Shown here piece after piece: positions 10,531 through 20,070 of a stretch of 42,849 nucleotides of DNA (within the stretch, counting starts at the first letter, position 1; the number at the start of each line of letters is the position of its first letter). This DNA is from Candidatus Micrarchaeota archaeon CG1_02_55_22. GTDB lineage: Archaea > Micrarchaeota > Micrarchaeia > Norongarragalinales > UBA97. Made by a program: the position numbers and the translations under genes. Below the pieces are notes generated by a model, which was not told where the DNA came from, did no database searches, and saw only the letters and a program-made list of their open reading frames with translations. Where the stretch lies: NCBI GenBank assembly GCA_001871595.1, contig MNVH01000031.1, positions 1 to 42,849 on the forward strand, given 5' to 3'.

Positions 10531-10531
10531 A

Positions 10532-10813
10532 TTGGATTTCACGTTCATGTTCATGGTCATCCTCATGCTCTTCGCCCTACAGAACGGCATGCCTATCATT
10601 GCGGTGGCATTGCTGCTCGTGGCAGTAGTAACAGCAGTCAAAGGCAAGGGAACCCTGCTCTTAGCTGCGTTGCTCGCAGTAGGGCTCCTCGTCGCAGTAT
10701 TCATCGGCCTTGGTGACGCAACCGGGCAGCTAGTAATCGCTGGGCTCTTCGTCATCTTTCTCATCACGCTCGTAAGCGACAAGGGCCAACCAGCGTACGG
10801 CCCCGGCATGTAG
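10532..10813 (+). CDS. small membrane protein
   Basis: TTG start at 10532 right after the previous stop; highly hydrophobic. Confidence 0.6.
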   Translation: MDFTFMFMVILMLFALQNGMPIIAVALLLVAVVTAVKGKGTLLLAALLAVGLLVAVFIGLGDATGQLVIAGLFVIFLITLVSDKGQPAYGPGM

Positions 10814-10823
10814 TTGGTGTAAA

Positions 10824-11225
10824 ATGAACTTTACTCTCGCCGCGCTCCTCCTGCTCTTGGCCGTAATTTTTGCGTCGTACGGCTTGGGTTTTCTGGCGTT
10901 CATCATCATAATCATTCTAGTGCTCCTCGCCATAACCGAAACCGGCGCCAGGGCGCGCGGCGGGTACTCTGTTGATGCTTCCGGCAGCGCCAAACCGCAG
11001 ATGATGAAAAAAACGGTTACCACTAGTGCGGACGGCACGAAGAAGACAAAGATAACCAGCCAGGTTTCCGCCGACGAAGTAAACTTTCCGGCACCAGGCC
11101 AGCCGGCAGATTACGGCAAGACGAGTTATGAGCAGTTCGGCTCCGGTTTGGGCGCAGTAGTGTGGGGCACGGCGCGCTTGGCGTACAACGGTGCCAGATG
11201 GATTTTTGGGGGCAAGAAAAAGTGA
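10824..11225 (+). CDS. small membrane protein with cytosolic/extracytosolic tail
   Basis: MNFTLAALLLLLAVIFASYGLGFLAFIIIIILVLLAITETG...; operon-like spacing. Confidence 0.65.
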   Translation: MNFTLAALLLLLAVIFASYGLGFLAFIIIIILVLLAITETGARARGGYSVDASGSAKPQMMKKTVTTSADGTKKTKITSQVSADEVNFPAPGQPADYGKTSYEQFGSGLGAVVWGTARLAYNGARWIFGGKKK

Positions 11226-11518
11226 GCGTCATCCTCGCCATTGCAATGTTCTTCCTCGGGTGGCTATTAATAGAGAACGGATTCGTCTTCTTCGGCTTCG
11301 TCGCCGTAGTCGCCGGCGTCTTCGCGCTTGTGGCCAACCTCGACGGCAACCGCACGCAAAGAGCGCGCATCGGCGGGGAACAAAAGCGTTTCGAGGCCAA
11401 GCACAACCCGCCGGCCAACTACCAGCTCGCCCGCGCTGGGGAGGGCTTCAGCAACCTCGGCCGCGGCATAGTCTGGATATTCCGCACCATCTTCGGAATG
11501 CCTAAAAAGAAGGACTAG
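11222..11518 (+). CDS. small membrane protein
   Basis: GTG start at 11222 overlapping the previous stop (GTGA); VSVILAIAMFFLGWLLIENGFVFFGFVAVVAGVFA. Confidence 0.6.
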   Translation: MSVILAIAMFFLGWLLIENGFVFFGFVAVVAGVFALVANLDGNRTQRARIGGEQKRFEAKHNPPANYQLARAGEGFSNLGRGIVWIFRTIFGMPKKKD

Positions 11519-12021
11519 CTTTTTAGCCGCAAGAGTATGTCGCGGTTGGCTTCGAGGATTTTCTTGTTCAAGTCGTTCAACGCTTTAAGCAGTGCGATTG
11601 CCTCGTCTAGCTTGTCGTCGCTGCTGCCGGGCAACGACGGGGCAAGGGTCTGCATTGCCTCGGCAACTGGAGCAGTTTTTTGTGCGTCGCCGGGCTCAAC
11701 GAGCGACGGCATTTGAAACAATTCATCGGAAGAAGGTTGCACTGCCGGTTTTGCGGCTTGCGGACGCGGTGCGGGAGGCGTTGGTTGCGAGGGCGAATCG
11801 CCTAGTGGCTGGAGGCTCATCTCACTCATGTCACTGGCGGGTTTTGCGGGCGCGGGCGGGCGGGGCGCGTTGCCGACGGAGACGCTTTTGAGCTGCTCGG
11901 TCGCAGCAGCGTACATCTCGTCCGCGTTCTCCACGCCTAGTTCGGCGAGATTGTCTTTTATCTGCTGCTCGCTCATGCCTTTGGCAAGCATTTCGCGTAT
12001 AACCGTGCGTAAGTCTGCCAT
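11515..12021 (-). CDS. hypothetical protein, N-terminal helical domain, Pro-rich linker, C-terminal helix
   Basis: MADLRTVIREMLAKGMSEQQIKDNLAELGVENADEMYAAATEQL..., PAPAKPAS/PPAPRPQAAKPA linker, LDEAIALLKALNDLNKKILEANRDILLRLKS; internal ATG at 12021 preferred. Confidence 0.7.
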   Translation of the reverse strand: MADLRTVIREMLAKGMSEQQIKDNLAELGVENADEMYAAATEQLKSVSVGNAPRPPAPAKPASDMSEMSLQPLGDSPSQPTPPAPRPQAAKPAVQPSSDELFQMPSLVEPGDAQKTAPVAEAMQTLAPSLPGSSDDKLDEAIALLKALNDLNKKILEANRDILLRLKS

Positions 12022-12076
12022 GGTCGAAAACATTAGCGGAAGCGGCTTTTTATTGCTTTGGCGCGTCAAAAGTACC

Positions 12077-12583
12077 ATGGCCTCATTCATTCCAGAGTCG
12101 TTTTCGCTCCCTAAAGAGTTTGTTTTTGATGGGCTGAGATTAGAACCCCTCACGCCGAAGCACGCGGAAAAAGATTACGCTGCGGTCATGAGCCATTTGG
12201 ATGAGATTGCGGGCGTTTTCGCGCCGGGTTACCCGTGGCCGCGCAAGAGCCTGACGCTTGAAGAAGATTTTTCTGACCTTGAGTGGCACGAGAACGAGTT
12301 TAGACAAAAGACTTCTTTCGCGTACACCGTTTTGTCTGCAGACTGTTCGGAGTGTCTTGGTTGCATCTACGTTTACCCGCCAACGGCGCGGGGCTTTGAT
12401 GCAGAAGTCTTCTTCTGGGCTGCTGGTGAGAGGGGCGGCGGTCTTGATGCCCGCTTGGCGGTAGTAGTATCCGCATTCTTGAAGAGCTGGCCTTTTGCGA
12501 GGATCGCTTTTCCGGGTCGTGCTTTGTCTTGGCAGGAGTGGCGGGCGCTTGGCGGCAGAACCTACGGCACTGAGAAGTCATAG
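12077..12583 (+). CDS. GNAT-like acetyltransferase fold protein (tentative)
   Basis: MASFIPESFSLPKEFVFDGLRLEPLTPKHAEKDYAAVMSH...LGCIYVYPP...VFFWA; GNAT-like arrangement read by eye. Confidence 0.5.
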   Translation: MASFIPESFSLPKEFVFDGLRLEPLTPKHAEKDYAAVMSHLDEIAGVFAPGYPWPRKSLTLEEDFSDLEWHENEFRQKTSFAYTVLSADCSECLGCIYVYPPTARGFDAEVFFWAAGERGGGLDARLAVVVSAFLKSWPFARIAFPGRALSWQEWRALGGRTYGTEKS

Positions 12584-12614
12584 CAAAACGCTTTAAACGA
12601 CGGCCTAGTAATTC

Positions 12615-14084
12615 ATGGGAATGGAACTCGAACTGCCTTACGGGCCGTGGACACAACTGGTCAACGCCAGGTGGCGCGACTACCCCGTCGGCATCTACAT
12701 GAACGCGGATAAAGTGCTCATGCTTGTATTGTACGAGAAGCACGGCGACGACGTTACCGGAATGCTCGTCGCACTCAAGAAGGTATTCGTCGTCGACAAC
12801 GATTTGAACAAGGCCGTTCAGAGCCAGCAACGCGAGATTACACTTATTCAGAAGTATTCAAATCAGGACTCGACGCGCTTCGTTATGCTCGGCGGCACGC
12901 CCACCTACGTAAAGTACTCGCAAGAAGCGCTCGTCGAGGCAATCGGAAAACAGTTTTCCGAACTGAAGTCGCTCACCAAATACATTGAGGACATGGGCGC
13001 GGCCTACAAGACTCACGTAAAGGAACTCGCCGAGGCATCGCCGTCCGAGATAGACTCGTTCCTCGGGGACCCGTTCTCGTTGTTCTCCATGGTGAACCCG
13101 AACGCGATACGCCACGGTGAAGAAAAGAGCACGGTCAAACTGCAAGTGGGCCTTGACTCGACGGACGCACCAGTCGTCTTGCCCCTCGAAGCGCTCTCGG
13201 GCGCGGTTGTTTTGGGCGGCTCGAAACAGGAACGCGTCAACGCCGCGCAAGTCCTGCTTGAAACCGCACTAACCAGCTCGATTCCCATAGTATTGTTCGA
13301 CTCTACTGGCGCGTTCTCCGGATTGGGCGCACCCAACCCCGAAACGTCCGAATTCTCAAAACACAAGATGACCGCGATGCCACTGGGCTTCCCGATGAAA
13401 CGGTTCAAGCTCGGAAACGGTTTGTACATCGACTTGCAGCACGTCACGAAGGAAGTATTCCTTGAAGCTTTCGGTCTCGAAGAAACTGACGTCGGCAACC
13501 TCATCGCTTCGTCTTGGGATAACACTCCGGAAAAGCACGTCTTGGGCGACGTGGCTGCCGCGGTTGACGACGTTACTGGGAAATCGCACGAGGCAACAAA
13601 GTACGCGGCGGCTAAAGCGGCGCGCCTGCTTAAAGTAATCGGCAAGTGCTATCCCGCAATATTCAACAAGAACGCGGCGAGCGAGCTCATGGTACCGTGG
13701 CACGAGGGAATAGGCAAGGTATTCTACGTTGACGTGACGGGTTACCCTGAGAATGTCAAGCACCTCCTCGTCTCCTCCCTCCTCAAAGCCATTCCCGTTC
13801 CAACGGGACGCAAGATAAAAGTAGTAATCGGCTTTGACTCGGACATGCACGAGATATTCGGCGACGTGCTCGAACTACTCGTTAAGCTCCGCGGCAACAG
13901 CACGGGCTTCGTGCTCAACGCGGAACACGAGATTGACGCCGAACTAATCCAGAACCCCGGCGTCCGCATCCAGCTCGTTGGACGCGAGGCCGTGGCCACG
14001 ATGAACAAAGAGAAGCCCTTGCGCTTCAAGTGGCGCCCCACCTACACGCGACCCTTCACCGCGCCGCCACAGAACGAGGCCTAG
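12615..14084 (+). CDS. HerA/DUF87-like ATPase homologue with degenerate P-loop
   Basis: GAVVLGGSKQERVNAAQVLLETALTSSIPIVLFDSTGAFSGLGAPN aligns with the HerA-type Walker A to strand-2 block, but the GxxGxGKS motif is absent; C-terminal half KVFYVDVTGYPENVKHLLVSSLLKAI...VVIGFDSDMHEIF resembles the HerA Walker B region. Confidence 0.55.
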   Translation: MGMELELPYGPWTQLVNARWRDYPVGIYMNADKVLMLVLYEKHGDDVTGMLVALKKVFVVDNDLNKAVQSQQREITLIQKYSNQDSTRFVMLGGTPTYVKYSQEALVEAIGKQFSELKSLTKYIEDMGAAYKTHVKELAEASPSEIDSFLGDPFSLFSMVNPNAIRHGEEKSTVKLQVGLDSTDAPVVLPLEALSGAVVLGGSKQERVNAAQVLLETALTSSIPIVLFDSTGAFSGLGAPNPETSEFSKHKMTAMPLGFPMKRFKLGNGLYIDLQHVTKEVFLEAFGLEETDVGNLIASSWDNTPEKHVLGDVAAAVDDVTGKSHEATKYAAAKAARLLKVIGKCYPAIFNKNAASELMVPWHEGIGKVFYVDVTGYPENVKHLLVSSLLKAIPVPTGRKIKVVIGFDSDMHEIFGDVLELLVKLRGNSTGFVLNAEHEIDAELIQNPGVRIQLVGREAVATMNKEKPLRFKWRPTYTRPFTAPPQNEA

Positions 14085-14884
14085 CGCTTTACTCTTCGGC
14101 CTTTAGAGCGGCGTTCGAGACGTTGAATTGCCACGGGCGTTCGCTTGATGCGTTCGAGTACTTGACGGACTATTTCCGCATGCAAGTCGTAGGTTTGTTT
14201 ACGGGCAGATTGCAGGGGAGAATCCAATTCCGCGCGGTGATAGAATACGTCGGCGTCTCGGCAGAGTGCTATATCCCCTGCGTGAAGCGCGCCTACCGTA
14301 TTATAATCTATATTTTTAGACGAAGCCAAATCATACTGGTGCATTGAACGATAGAAATGCATGGCTTTAGCCAAGTGAGCTAACCTAGCGCCCGGAGGAA
14401 GGTTATCGCGCAAGAACTTTAGTCCAGCGAGCATTTTAGACCCATCAGGATAACGGGACGCGTTCGGCTCGGCCTGTGCGATTATTTGCGAAAGGCCTTG
14501 AATGGGATTTGGGGCACCCGCGGCCATTGAAAGAATTGCTGCAACCGTGCCCAATACGCGGTGGTCCGCGTCCTCCAAACTTACTAGTTTTATGCCTGCC
14601 GCTTTTGCGGCGTCGGATAACGCGAAATGGTAGCGAGTAAAGTCATCAGGATTTGACGGGTCCAGTCCATCAAGCTCGCATCGTCTGGCGTAATCTTCTC
14701 GCGAGAAATCTCCTTCAACACCCAGGCGTTTCACGCCAAGACCAGATAGATGTTCGACGAGTTCGCGGGCCGGATTCTCACGGGCACCCGCCCGGAGTTC
14801 GTGGGTTACACCTATGAATACAAGCTTGGTGCGCTCTGAAGCACGCGGCACTTCAGAAATCGGCCGTTTAAAAGAACTACGCAC
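14081..14884 (-). CDS. TraB/ChaN/EreA-like (TIKI superfamily) protein (tentative)
   Basis: LVFIGVTHELRAGARENPARELVEHL...RLGVEGDFSRE...ARLAHLAKAMHFYRSMH...GALHAGDIALCRDAD; resembles TraB/ChaN-type motifs. Confidence 0.4.
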   Translation of the reverse strand: MRSSFKRPISEVPRASERTKLVFIGVTHELRAGARENPARELVEHLSGLGVKRLGVEGDFSREDYARRCELDGLDPSNPDDFTRYHFALSDAAKAAGIKLVSLEDADHRVLGTVAAILSMAAGAPNPIQGLSQIIAQAEPNASRYPDGSKMLAGLKFLRDNLPPGARLAHLAKAMHFYRSMHQYDLASSKNIDYNTVGALHAGDIALCRDADVFYHRAELDSPLQSARKQTYDLHAEIVRQVLERIKRTPVAIQRLERRSKGRRVKR

Positions 14885-14894
14885 TATTACTCAC

Positions 14895-15320
14895 TCATAT
14901 CTTCTCGAACATTCCCGTTGCCGAGGAGTCTTCTTTTTCGGAGTCTTTCTTGAGCGAGGCGACCGTTTTCTTCACGTCACCGAACTTCTCGTTTATGAGG
15001 TCACGCACTTGCGAGACGGTGGCGTACTCGAGCGGGTTGATTGAGTCTAGAACGTAGCGTATTTCGGAGAGCTCTTGCTTGGTAGCGTACTTCAAGTCGA
15101 GCGCCTTGCCGTCGGTAGAGCCGCTCGAAGAAGCTGAAGGGCGCGTAGTCGAGCCGCCTTCCTCAATCTTCTTGATGCGGTTGTTAAGCGCAATAAGCGT
15201 CCTGCCTAGGACTTCCTCGTTCTTTTCAATGGTGCGCATCTTTTGCGCGAGCAAGTTGATCTTGGAGTCGAGCGTGTGCAAGTCGGACACTATGGTCACG
15301 AGCTCGGTTGCCTTAGCCAT
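14895..15320 (-). CDS. coiled-coil protein
   Basis: LVTIVSDLHTLDSKINLLAQKMRTIEKNEEVLGRTLIALNNRIKKIEEGG heptad pattern, Ser-rich linker. Confidence 0.65.
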   Translation of the reverse strand: MAKATELVTIVSDLHTLDSKINLLAQKMRTIEKNEEVLGRTLIALNNRIKKIEEGGSTTRPSASSSGSTDGKALDLKYATKQELSEIRYVLDSINPLEYATVSQVRDLINEKFGDVKKTVASLKKDSEKEDSSATGMFEKI

Positions 15321-15377
15321 ACAGGTTTTAACGCCAACGGGCCTTAAATAGCTTTGTTGAGAGGTTAGTAGTACGGC

Positions 15378-18300
15378 ATGAAAATCAAGGCTTTTCCATT
15401 CATTGTAGAGGCCGCCAGCCGGTGCGGGAAGAGCGGCGCAAGGCTGGTTTACAAGACCGAGGACGGCGCGACTGCACGGGCTTTTGCGCCCTTTGACGCG
15501 TATTTCTACCTTCTCCCCGAAGGCGATGCCGAGGCTGCGGCCAAGCGTGCAGCAAAACTTAAAGCAACGGTCCGCAAGGGCGAGGCAACAGTCACGCGAG
15601 TCGAACGCGTCAAGCTAAAGCTCGGTTTTGAAGAAAAAGCTTTCCTGAAAATCTTCGCTTCGGCGCCCGAACACGTCCCGCGGCTGCGGGACGAAGCCAA
15701 GGTGCTTGGGGAAACGTTCGAGTACCGCATTCCGTTCACCAAGCGTTTTGCAATCGATACTGGTTTGGTACCGAACGAGGCGCACGAGTTCGAGGTCGAC
15801 TCGGGCGAAATATCATCCATAAAACGCGTTGACCGCGCGAAGATGCCGGAATTGCGCGTAATGAGCTTCGACATCGAGACCTACAACCCCGTCGGGATGC
15901 CGCGGTCGGACAAGGACGCAATCCTAATGATTAGTTACGCGACTTTCAAGGAAGGAAAACCCGTCGGAAAGGTACTTTCGTGGAAAGAATCCAAGCACGA
16001 GTTCGTCGAAGCATTCAAGGACGAAAAGTCAATGATTGCCGAATTTATAGAGCGCGTAAGGCTCGAAAAGATCGACGTCTTGACGGGCTACAACAGCGAC
16101 GAATTCGACCTGCCATACTTTGTCGAGCGCTGCAAGAAGCTCAAAATCGCGTTCAACGTGGGCCGCGACAAACACCCAATATCCTTCAAGCAAATCGGCC
16201 TCCGCAAGCGGGCGCGCGTTTCCGGCAGGGTGCATTTCGACGCGTTCAACGCGATTGCATTGCTTAACAAGGTTGGTGCGAACAAGTTCTCGCGCCTCTC
16301 ACTCGAAGTGGTCTACTCAGAATTACTGGACAAAAAAAAGCCGAGCGTCAAGAAACTCGAAATCTGGAGGGCGTGGGACAACGGCGGCAAGGCCCTAGAG
16401 GAATTGTTCGAGTACTCGCGCTCGGACGCAATCGCGTGCCTCGAGATTGCCGACTACGTTCTACCGATGGAAATAGAGCTGAGCCGCATCACGGGACTGC
16501 CGCTCTTCGAAGTTTCGCGCGCGTCTGCCAGCGAGATGGTTGAATCCCTGTTGATGCGCCGCGCGTTCGAACGCAAAGAAATAGTGCCGAAGAAGCCGGA
16601 CTACGCTGTAGTCGAACAACGTCTCCGGCAGCCCATTGAAGGCGCTTTCGTCAAAGTGCCCGAGCCCGGCGTGTACGATGACATCGCGGTATTCGACTTC
16701 CGCTCGCTCTACCCCTCGATAATAGTCTCGCACAACATCGACCCCGCCACAATCGGCTCGAAAGAAAAAGATGCGTTCGAGTCGCCCACCGGCGCGCGCT
16801 TTTCGAAACGCAGGGGGATCGTGCCCGAGACGCTTGAACGAGTCCTCGACGAGCGCATTGAAGCCAAGAAGCTCATGGCCAACGCCAAGCCCGCAGACAA
16901 GCCCGCGCTTAACGGCCGGCAAATCGCGCTCAAGATTCTTGCAAACAGCTTTTACGGGTATCTTGCTTACGCCCGTTCGCGCTATTATTCGCGCGAGTGC
17001 GGCGAGAGCACTACTGCGTGGGCGCGAAAGTACATTCACGAGACGATTGAACACGCTGAGAAGGCCGGCTTCAAGGTTCTCTACGGAGATAGCATCACGG
17101 ACGAAAGATGCATCGCGTACCTTGACTGCAACGGAATATTGCGGTTAGCACCGATAGCCGAAATCTTCGACCGGTATGGCAAGACAAAAACCGCGTGCGG
17201 CGATAAGGAAGTAATCTACGCACCGGGCATACGCGCGCTGTCTGTCGACCCCAAAACAATGGAGCCGATATGGCGCCCAGTCACGGAGATAATCCGGCAC
17301 CGTAACACCAAACGGGTTTATCGTGTACGCCAAAAGACTGGCGAAACCCGCGTAACCGAAGACCACTCCATAATGATTGACAAACGCGGTTTTCTCGAGG
17401 AATGCAAGCCCGCCGACATCGGCAAAAAAAGGCTTGCCTACCTACGGAAAATACCCGCGGTAAAGGAAATAACTGAAATAAATCTGACGGACTGGCTTGG
17501 AGAATATGAAAATAAGGTTAGGTACAAAGGCCGGATAAAGACGCGGGCGATTAAGGTAGCGGACGACGGGTCATTGACTTTTTCCTGGACCGCGCAAAAA
17601 CGTCAGATAAAGGTGCAACGACGCTACCCCGTCGAGTCGCCACGATTCGAAGCGCTATGCCGGCTGCTAGGCGCTTACATTGCCGAGGGAAGCGCATCAA
17701 CTCCGGAGACTACCGGCACCCGTATGGGCGCAAGCATTGCTTCTGGCAACCGCGAGTGGCTTGAGAGCTTGAAAATGGATTATGAATCTCTGTTCACAAA
17801 CGCGCGCGCCTGCGTGATACGTTCCAATATCAAGACCCGGCACTTGGATTACGTTAACCTAGACGGCATGGCGCACTCGACGGTTTACGATGACGCCACT
17901 TGCAAGCTGCAGATGATGAACGCGGTTTCTGCAATGGTATTCAAGCAGCTTTGCGGCCAGAAAAGCTACGGCAAACACCTTCCGGAATTCATCTATCACG
18001 TCCCGCGCAAGTACAAGCTGCTCATGCTGGAGAAAATGGTGGAAGGCGACGGTTCACGGGCCTGCGGCCCGCGCTATACGCGAGAGTACCGCGACCGTAA
18101 CTTCAAATACCACACGAGCTCCTTGCGGCTGGCAAGCGGATTGAGCCTGCTCTTGAACCAGTTGGGAATAAACCACTCCATCCGCTATTATTCGAAACGA
18201 AAAAGCTACTGCGTAACGACATGCAGCATTACCAACGACCGCCTGGGTACTGATGTTGTTGAGGAGCCCTACCAAGGCTTCGTTTATGACCTCTCGGTTG

Positions 18301-19040
18301 AAGGAAGCCGAATGTTCACCGATGCCTGCGGCAGCGTGGTACTGCATAACACAGACTCAATATTCTTGCGGCTCGGCGACAAGACCAAGAACGACGCGCT
18401 CGCCTTTCAAGCCGGCGTCAACGCGTCCCTGCCGGGGCGCATGGAATTGGAGCTCGAAGACTTCTATCCTCGCGGCATATTCGTGAGCAAAAAACAAGGC
18501 GAGAAAGGCGCCAAAAAGAAGTACGCTCTGGCCAATGACAAGGGCGAGATAAAGATTCGTGGCTTCGAGCTAGTACGGCGCGACTGGAGCCCGATAGCGC
18601 GCGACACGCAGCGCGAGGCCCTAGAGATACTGCTTAAAAGCGGTAACGTGGGCAAGGTGAAAGAACTCGTCGCGAGGCGCATTGACGAACTCAAGTCTGG
18701 CAGGATGCCGCTCGCACAGCTCGCGGTGCGCACGCAACTGAGAAAGAAGGCTGGCAACTACGACATCGTGTCTCCCGAAGTATCAGCGGTAAAGAAAGCC
18801 CGCGCTGCAGGAGTGGACGTTGCCGAGCACAGCCTTATCGAGTACGTGATAACAAAGCAGGGCAAGAGCATCAGCGAGAAAGCCTCGCTTATTGAGCTGG
18901 TAAAGGAAGGCGATTACGACGCGGACTACTACGTTAACAACCAGCTCTTGCCCGCCGTGCTCAAACTACTCGGCGCACTGGGCACGGACGCGGACGACTT
19001 GAAAGCGAAAGGCAAACAAAAAGGCTTGATGGATTTCTAG
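15378..19040 (+). CDS. polB: family-B DNA polymerase, intein-containing
   Basis: Exo I DIETYNP, Exo II YNSDEFDLPYF, Exo III YSRSDAIAC; Pol motif A DFRSLYPSII, motif B ANSFYGYLAYARSRYYS, motif C YGD|intein|TDSIF. Confidence 0.95.
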   Translation: MKIKAFPFIVEAASRCGKSGARLVYKTEDGATARAFAPFDAYFYLLPEGDAEAAAKRAAKLKATVRKGEATVTRVERVKLKLGFEEKAFLKIFASAPEHVPRLRDEAKVLGETFEYRIPFTKRFAIDTGLVPNEAHEFEVDSGEISSIKRVDRAKMPELRVMSFDIETYNPVGMPRSDKDAILMISYATFKEGKPVGKVLSWKESKHEFVEAFKDEKSMIAEFIERVRLEKIDVLTGYNSDEFDLPYFVERCKKLKIAFNVGRDKHPISFKQIGLRKRARVSGRVHFDAFNAIALLNKVGANKFSRLSLEVVYSELLDKKKPSVKKLEIWRAWDNGGKALEELFEYSRSDAIACLEIADYVLPMEIELSRITGLPLFEVSRASASEMVESLLMRRAFERKEIVPKKPDYAVVEQRLRQPIEGAFVKVPEPGVYDDIAVFDFRSLYPSIIVSHNIDPATIGSKEKDAFESPTGARFSKRRGIVPETLERVLDERIEAKKLMANAKPADKPALNGRQIALKILANSFYGYLAYARSRYYSRECGESTTAWARKYIHETIEHAEKAGFKVLYGDSITDERCIAYLDCNGILRLAPIAEIFDRYGKTKTACGDKEVIYAPGIRALSVDPKTMEPIWRPVTEIIRHRNTKRVYRVRQKTGETRVTEDHSIMIDKRGFLEECKPADIGKKRLAYLRKIPAVKEITEINLTDWLGEYENKVRYKGRIKTRAIKVADDGSLTFSWTAQKRQIKVQRRYPVESPRFEALCRLLGAYIAEGSASTPETTGTRMGASIASGNREWLESLKMDYESLFTNARACVIRSNIKTRHLDYVNLDGMAHSTVYDDATCKLQMMNAVSAMVFKQLCGQKSYGKHLPEFIYHVPRKYKLLMLEKMVEGDGSRACGPRYTREYRDRNFKYHTSSLRLASGLSLLLNQLGINHSIRYYSKRKSYCVTTCSITNDRLGTDVVEEPYQGFVYDLSVEGSRMFTDACGSVVLHNTDSIFLRLGDKTKNDALAFQAGVNASLPGRMELELEDFYPRGIFVSKKQGEKGAKKKYALANDKGEIKIRGFELVRRDWSPIARDTQREALEILLKSGNVGKVKELVARRIDELKSGRMPLAQLAVRTQLRKKAGNYDIVSPEVSAVKKARAAGVDVAEHSLIEYVITKQGKSISEKASLIELVKEGDYDADYYVNNQLLPAVLKLLGALGTDADDLKAKGKQKGLMDF
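17091..18350 (+). mobile_element. intein (420 aa) with LAGLIDADG homing endonuclease inside PolB motif C
   Basis: Insertion between YGD and TDSIF; starts SITDERCIAYLD, ends GSVVLHN, next residue Thr; dodecapeptides LLGAYIAEG and LMLEKMVEGDG. Confidence 0.93.
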
Positions 19041-19084
19041 ACTCTATTGGGGAATTATAAGCTTTTTCGGGAGAAAACAAGTGT

Positions 19085-20029
19085 ATGACTGAAGACGGTT
19101 CAATTGCAGCGAGTGAGAACGAGGCAACGAGCGGTGCGCCGGCAGAGGAAGAGCTCACGGTCGAACAAGTTCTTGAGAAAGCGGGCGTAATCGCACGCAA
19201 GGCACTGCTCTACGCACAAGGGGAAGCCAAGCCCGGCGTCAAGCTCTTGGACTTGGCTGAAAAGATTGAGTTATTCATCACGGACAACGGCGGAAAGCCC
19301 GCTTTCCCGGTCAACCTTGGAATCGGCAACGTTGCCGCGCACTATACACCGAGCGCGGAAGAAACGGCGGTGTTGGGCGAGAAAGACGTGCTCAAAGTCG
19401 ATTTGGGCGTGCACATTGAAGGCTTAATAGTTGATTGCGCGCAAACGATTGACTTGTCGGGCGAGAACGGCAAGCTCGTCGAGGCGAGCAAAAAAGCGCT
19501 CGAGAACGCCCTCTCAGTAATGCGCGTTGGCGCCAATAGCCGTGATGTGGGCGCCGAGATACAAAAAACGATTGAATCCTACGGCTTTAAGCCGATAGAA
19601 AACTTGTGCGGCCACTCGCTGCAGCACTGGGAACTCCACGCCGGACGCGAGATACCAAACGTGGCCATGGGAAACTCTTTGCTGGAGGAGGGCGAAATCT
19701 ATGCAGTCGAGCCTTTTGCATCAACCGGAAGCGGCCGCGTACGCGAGGCAACCGATTCCGCTGAAATCTACTCTTTGATGGGCGCAAAGAACGTGCGCAT
19801 GCAGGCGTCCCGCCGCGTTCTCGAACTCGTAGCGGAAGAGTACCGCACCCTGCCTTTTGCGAAGAGGTGGCTACAGGAAGTACCCATGCTCCAGTTTGCG
19901 CTCAGTGATTTAGAGAAGCAAGGACTAATCCATGGTTACGGCGTGCTGCACGACGACGCAAAGTCGCTCGTCTCTCAAGCCGAGACAACCGTGATAATCG
20001 AGAAAGACGGCGTCAAGGTCCTTGTCTAA
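19085..20029 (+). CDS. map: type II methionine aminopeptidase
   Basis: PAFPVNLGIGNVAAHYTP, DLGVHIEGLIVDCAQTI, CGHSLQHWELHAGREIPN, EEGEIYAVEPFAS. Confidence 0.92.
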   Translation: MTEDGSIAASENEATSGAPAEEELTVEQVLEKAGVIARKALLYAQGEAKPGVKLLDLAEKIELFITDNGGKPAFPVNLGIGNVAAHYTPSAEETAVLGEKDVLKVDLGVHIEGLIVDCAQTIDLSGENGKLVEASKKALENALSVMRVGANSRDVGAEIQKTIESYGFKPIENLCGHSLQHWELHAGREIPNVAMGNSLLEEGEIYAVEPFASTGSGRVREATDSAEIYSLMGAKNVRMQASRRVLELVAEEYRTLPFAKRWLQEVPMLQFALSDLEKQGLIHGYGVLHDDAKSLVSQAETTVIIEKDGVKVLV

Positions 20030-20070
20030 TCAGCAACGCTTTTTAACCAACCTGCACTATCGTAACTATA

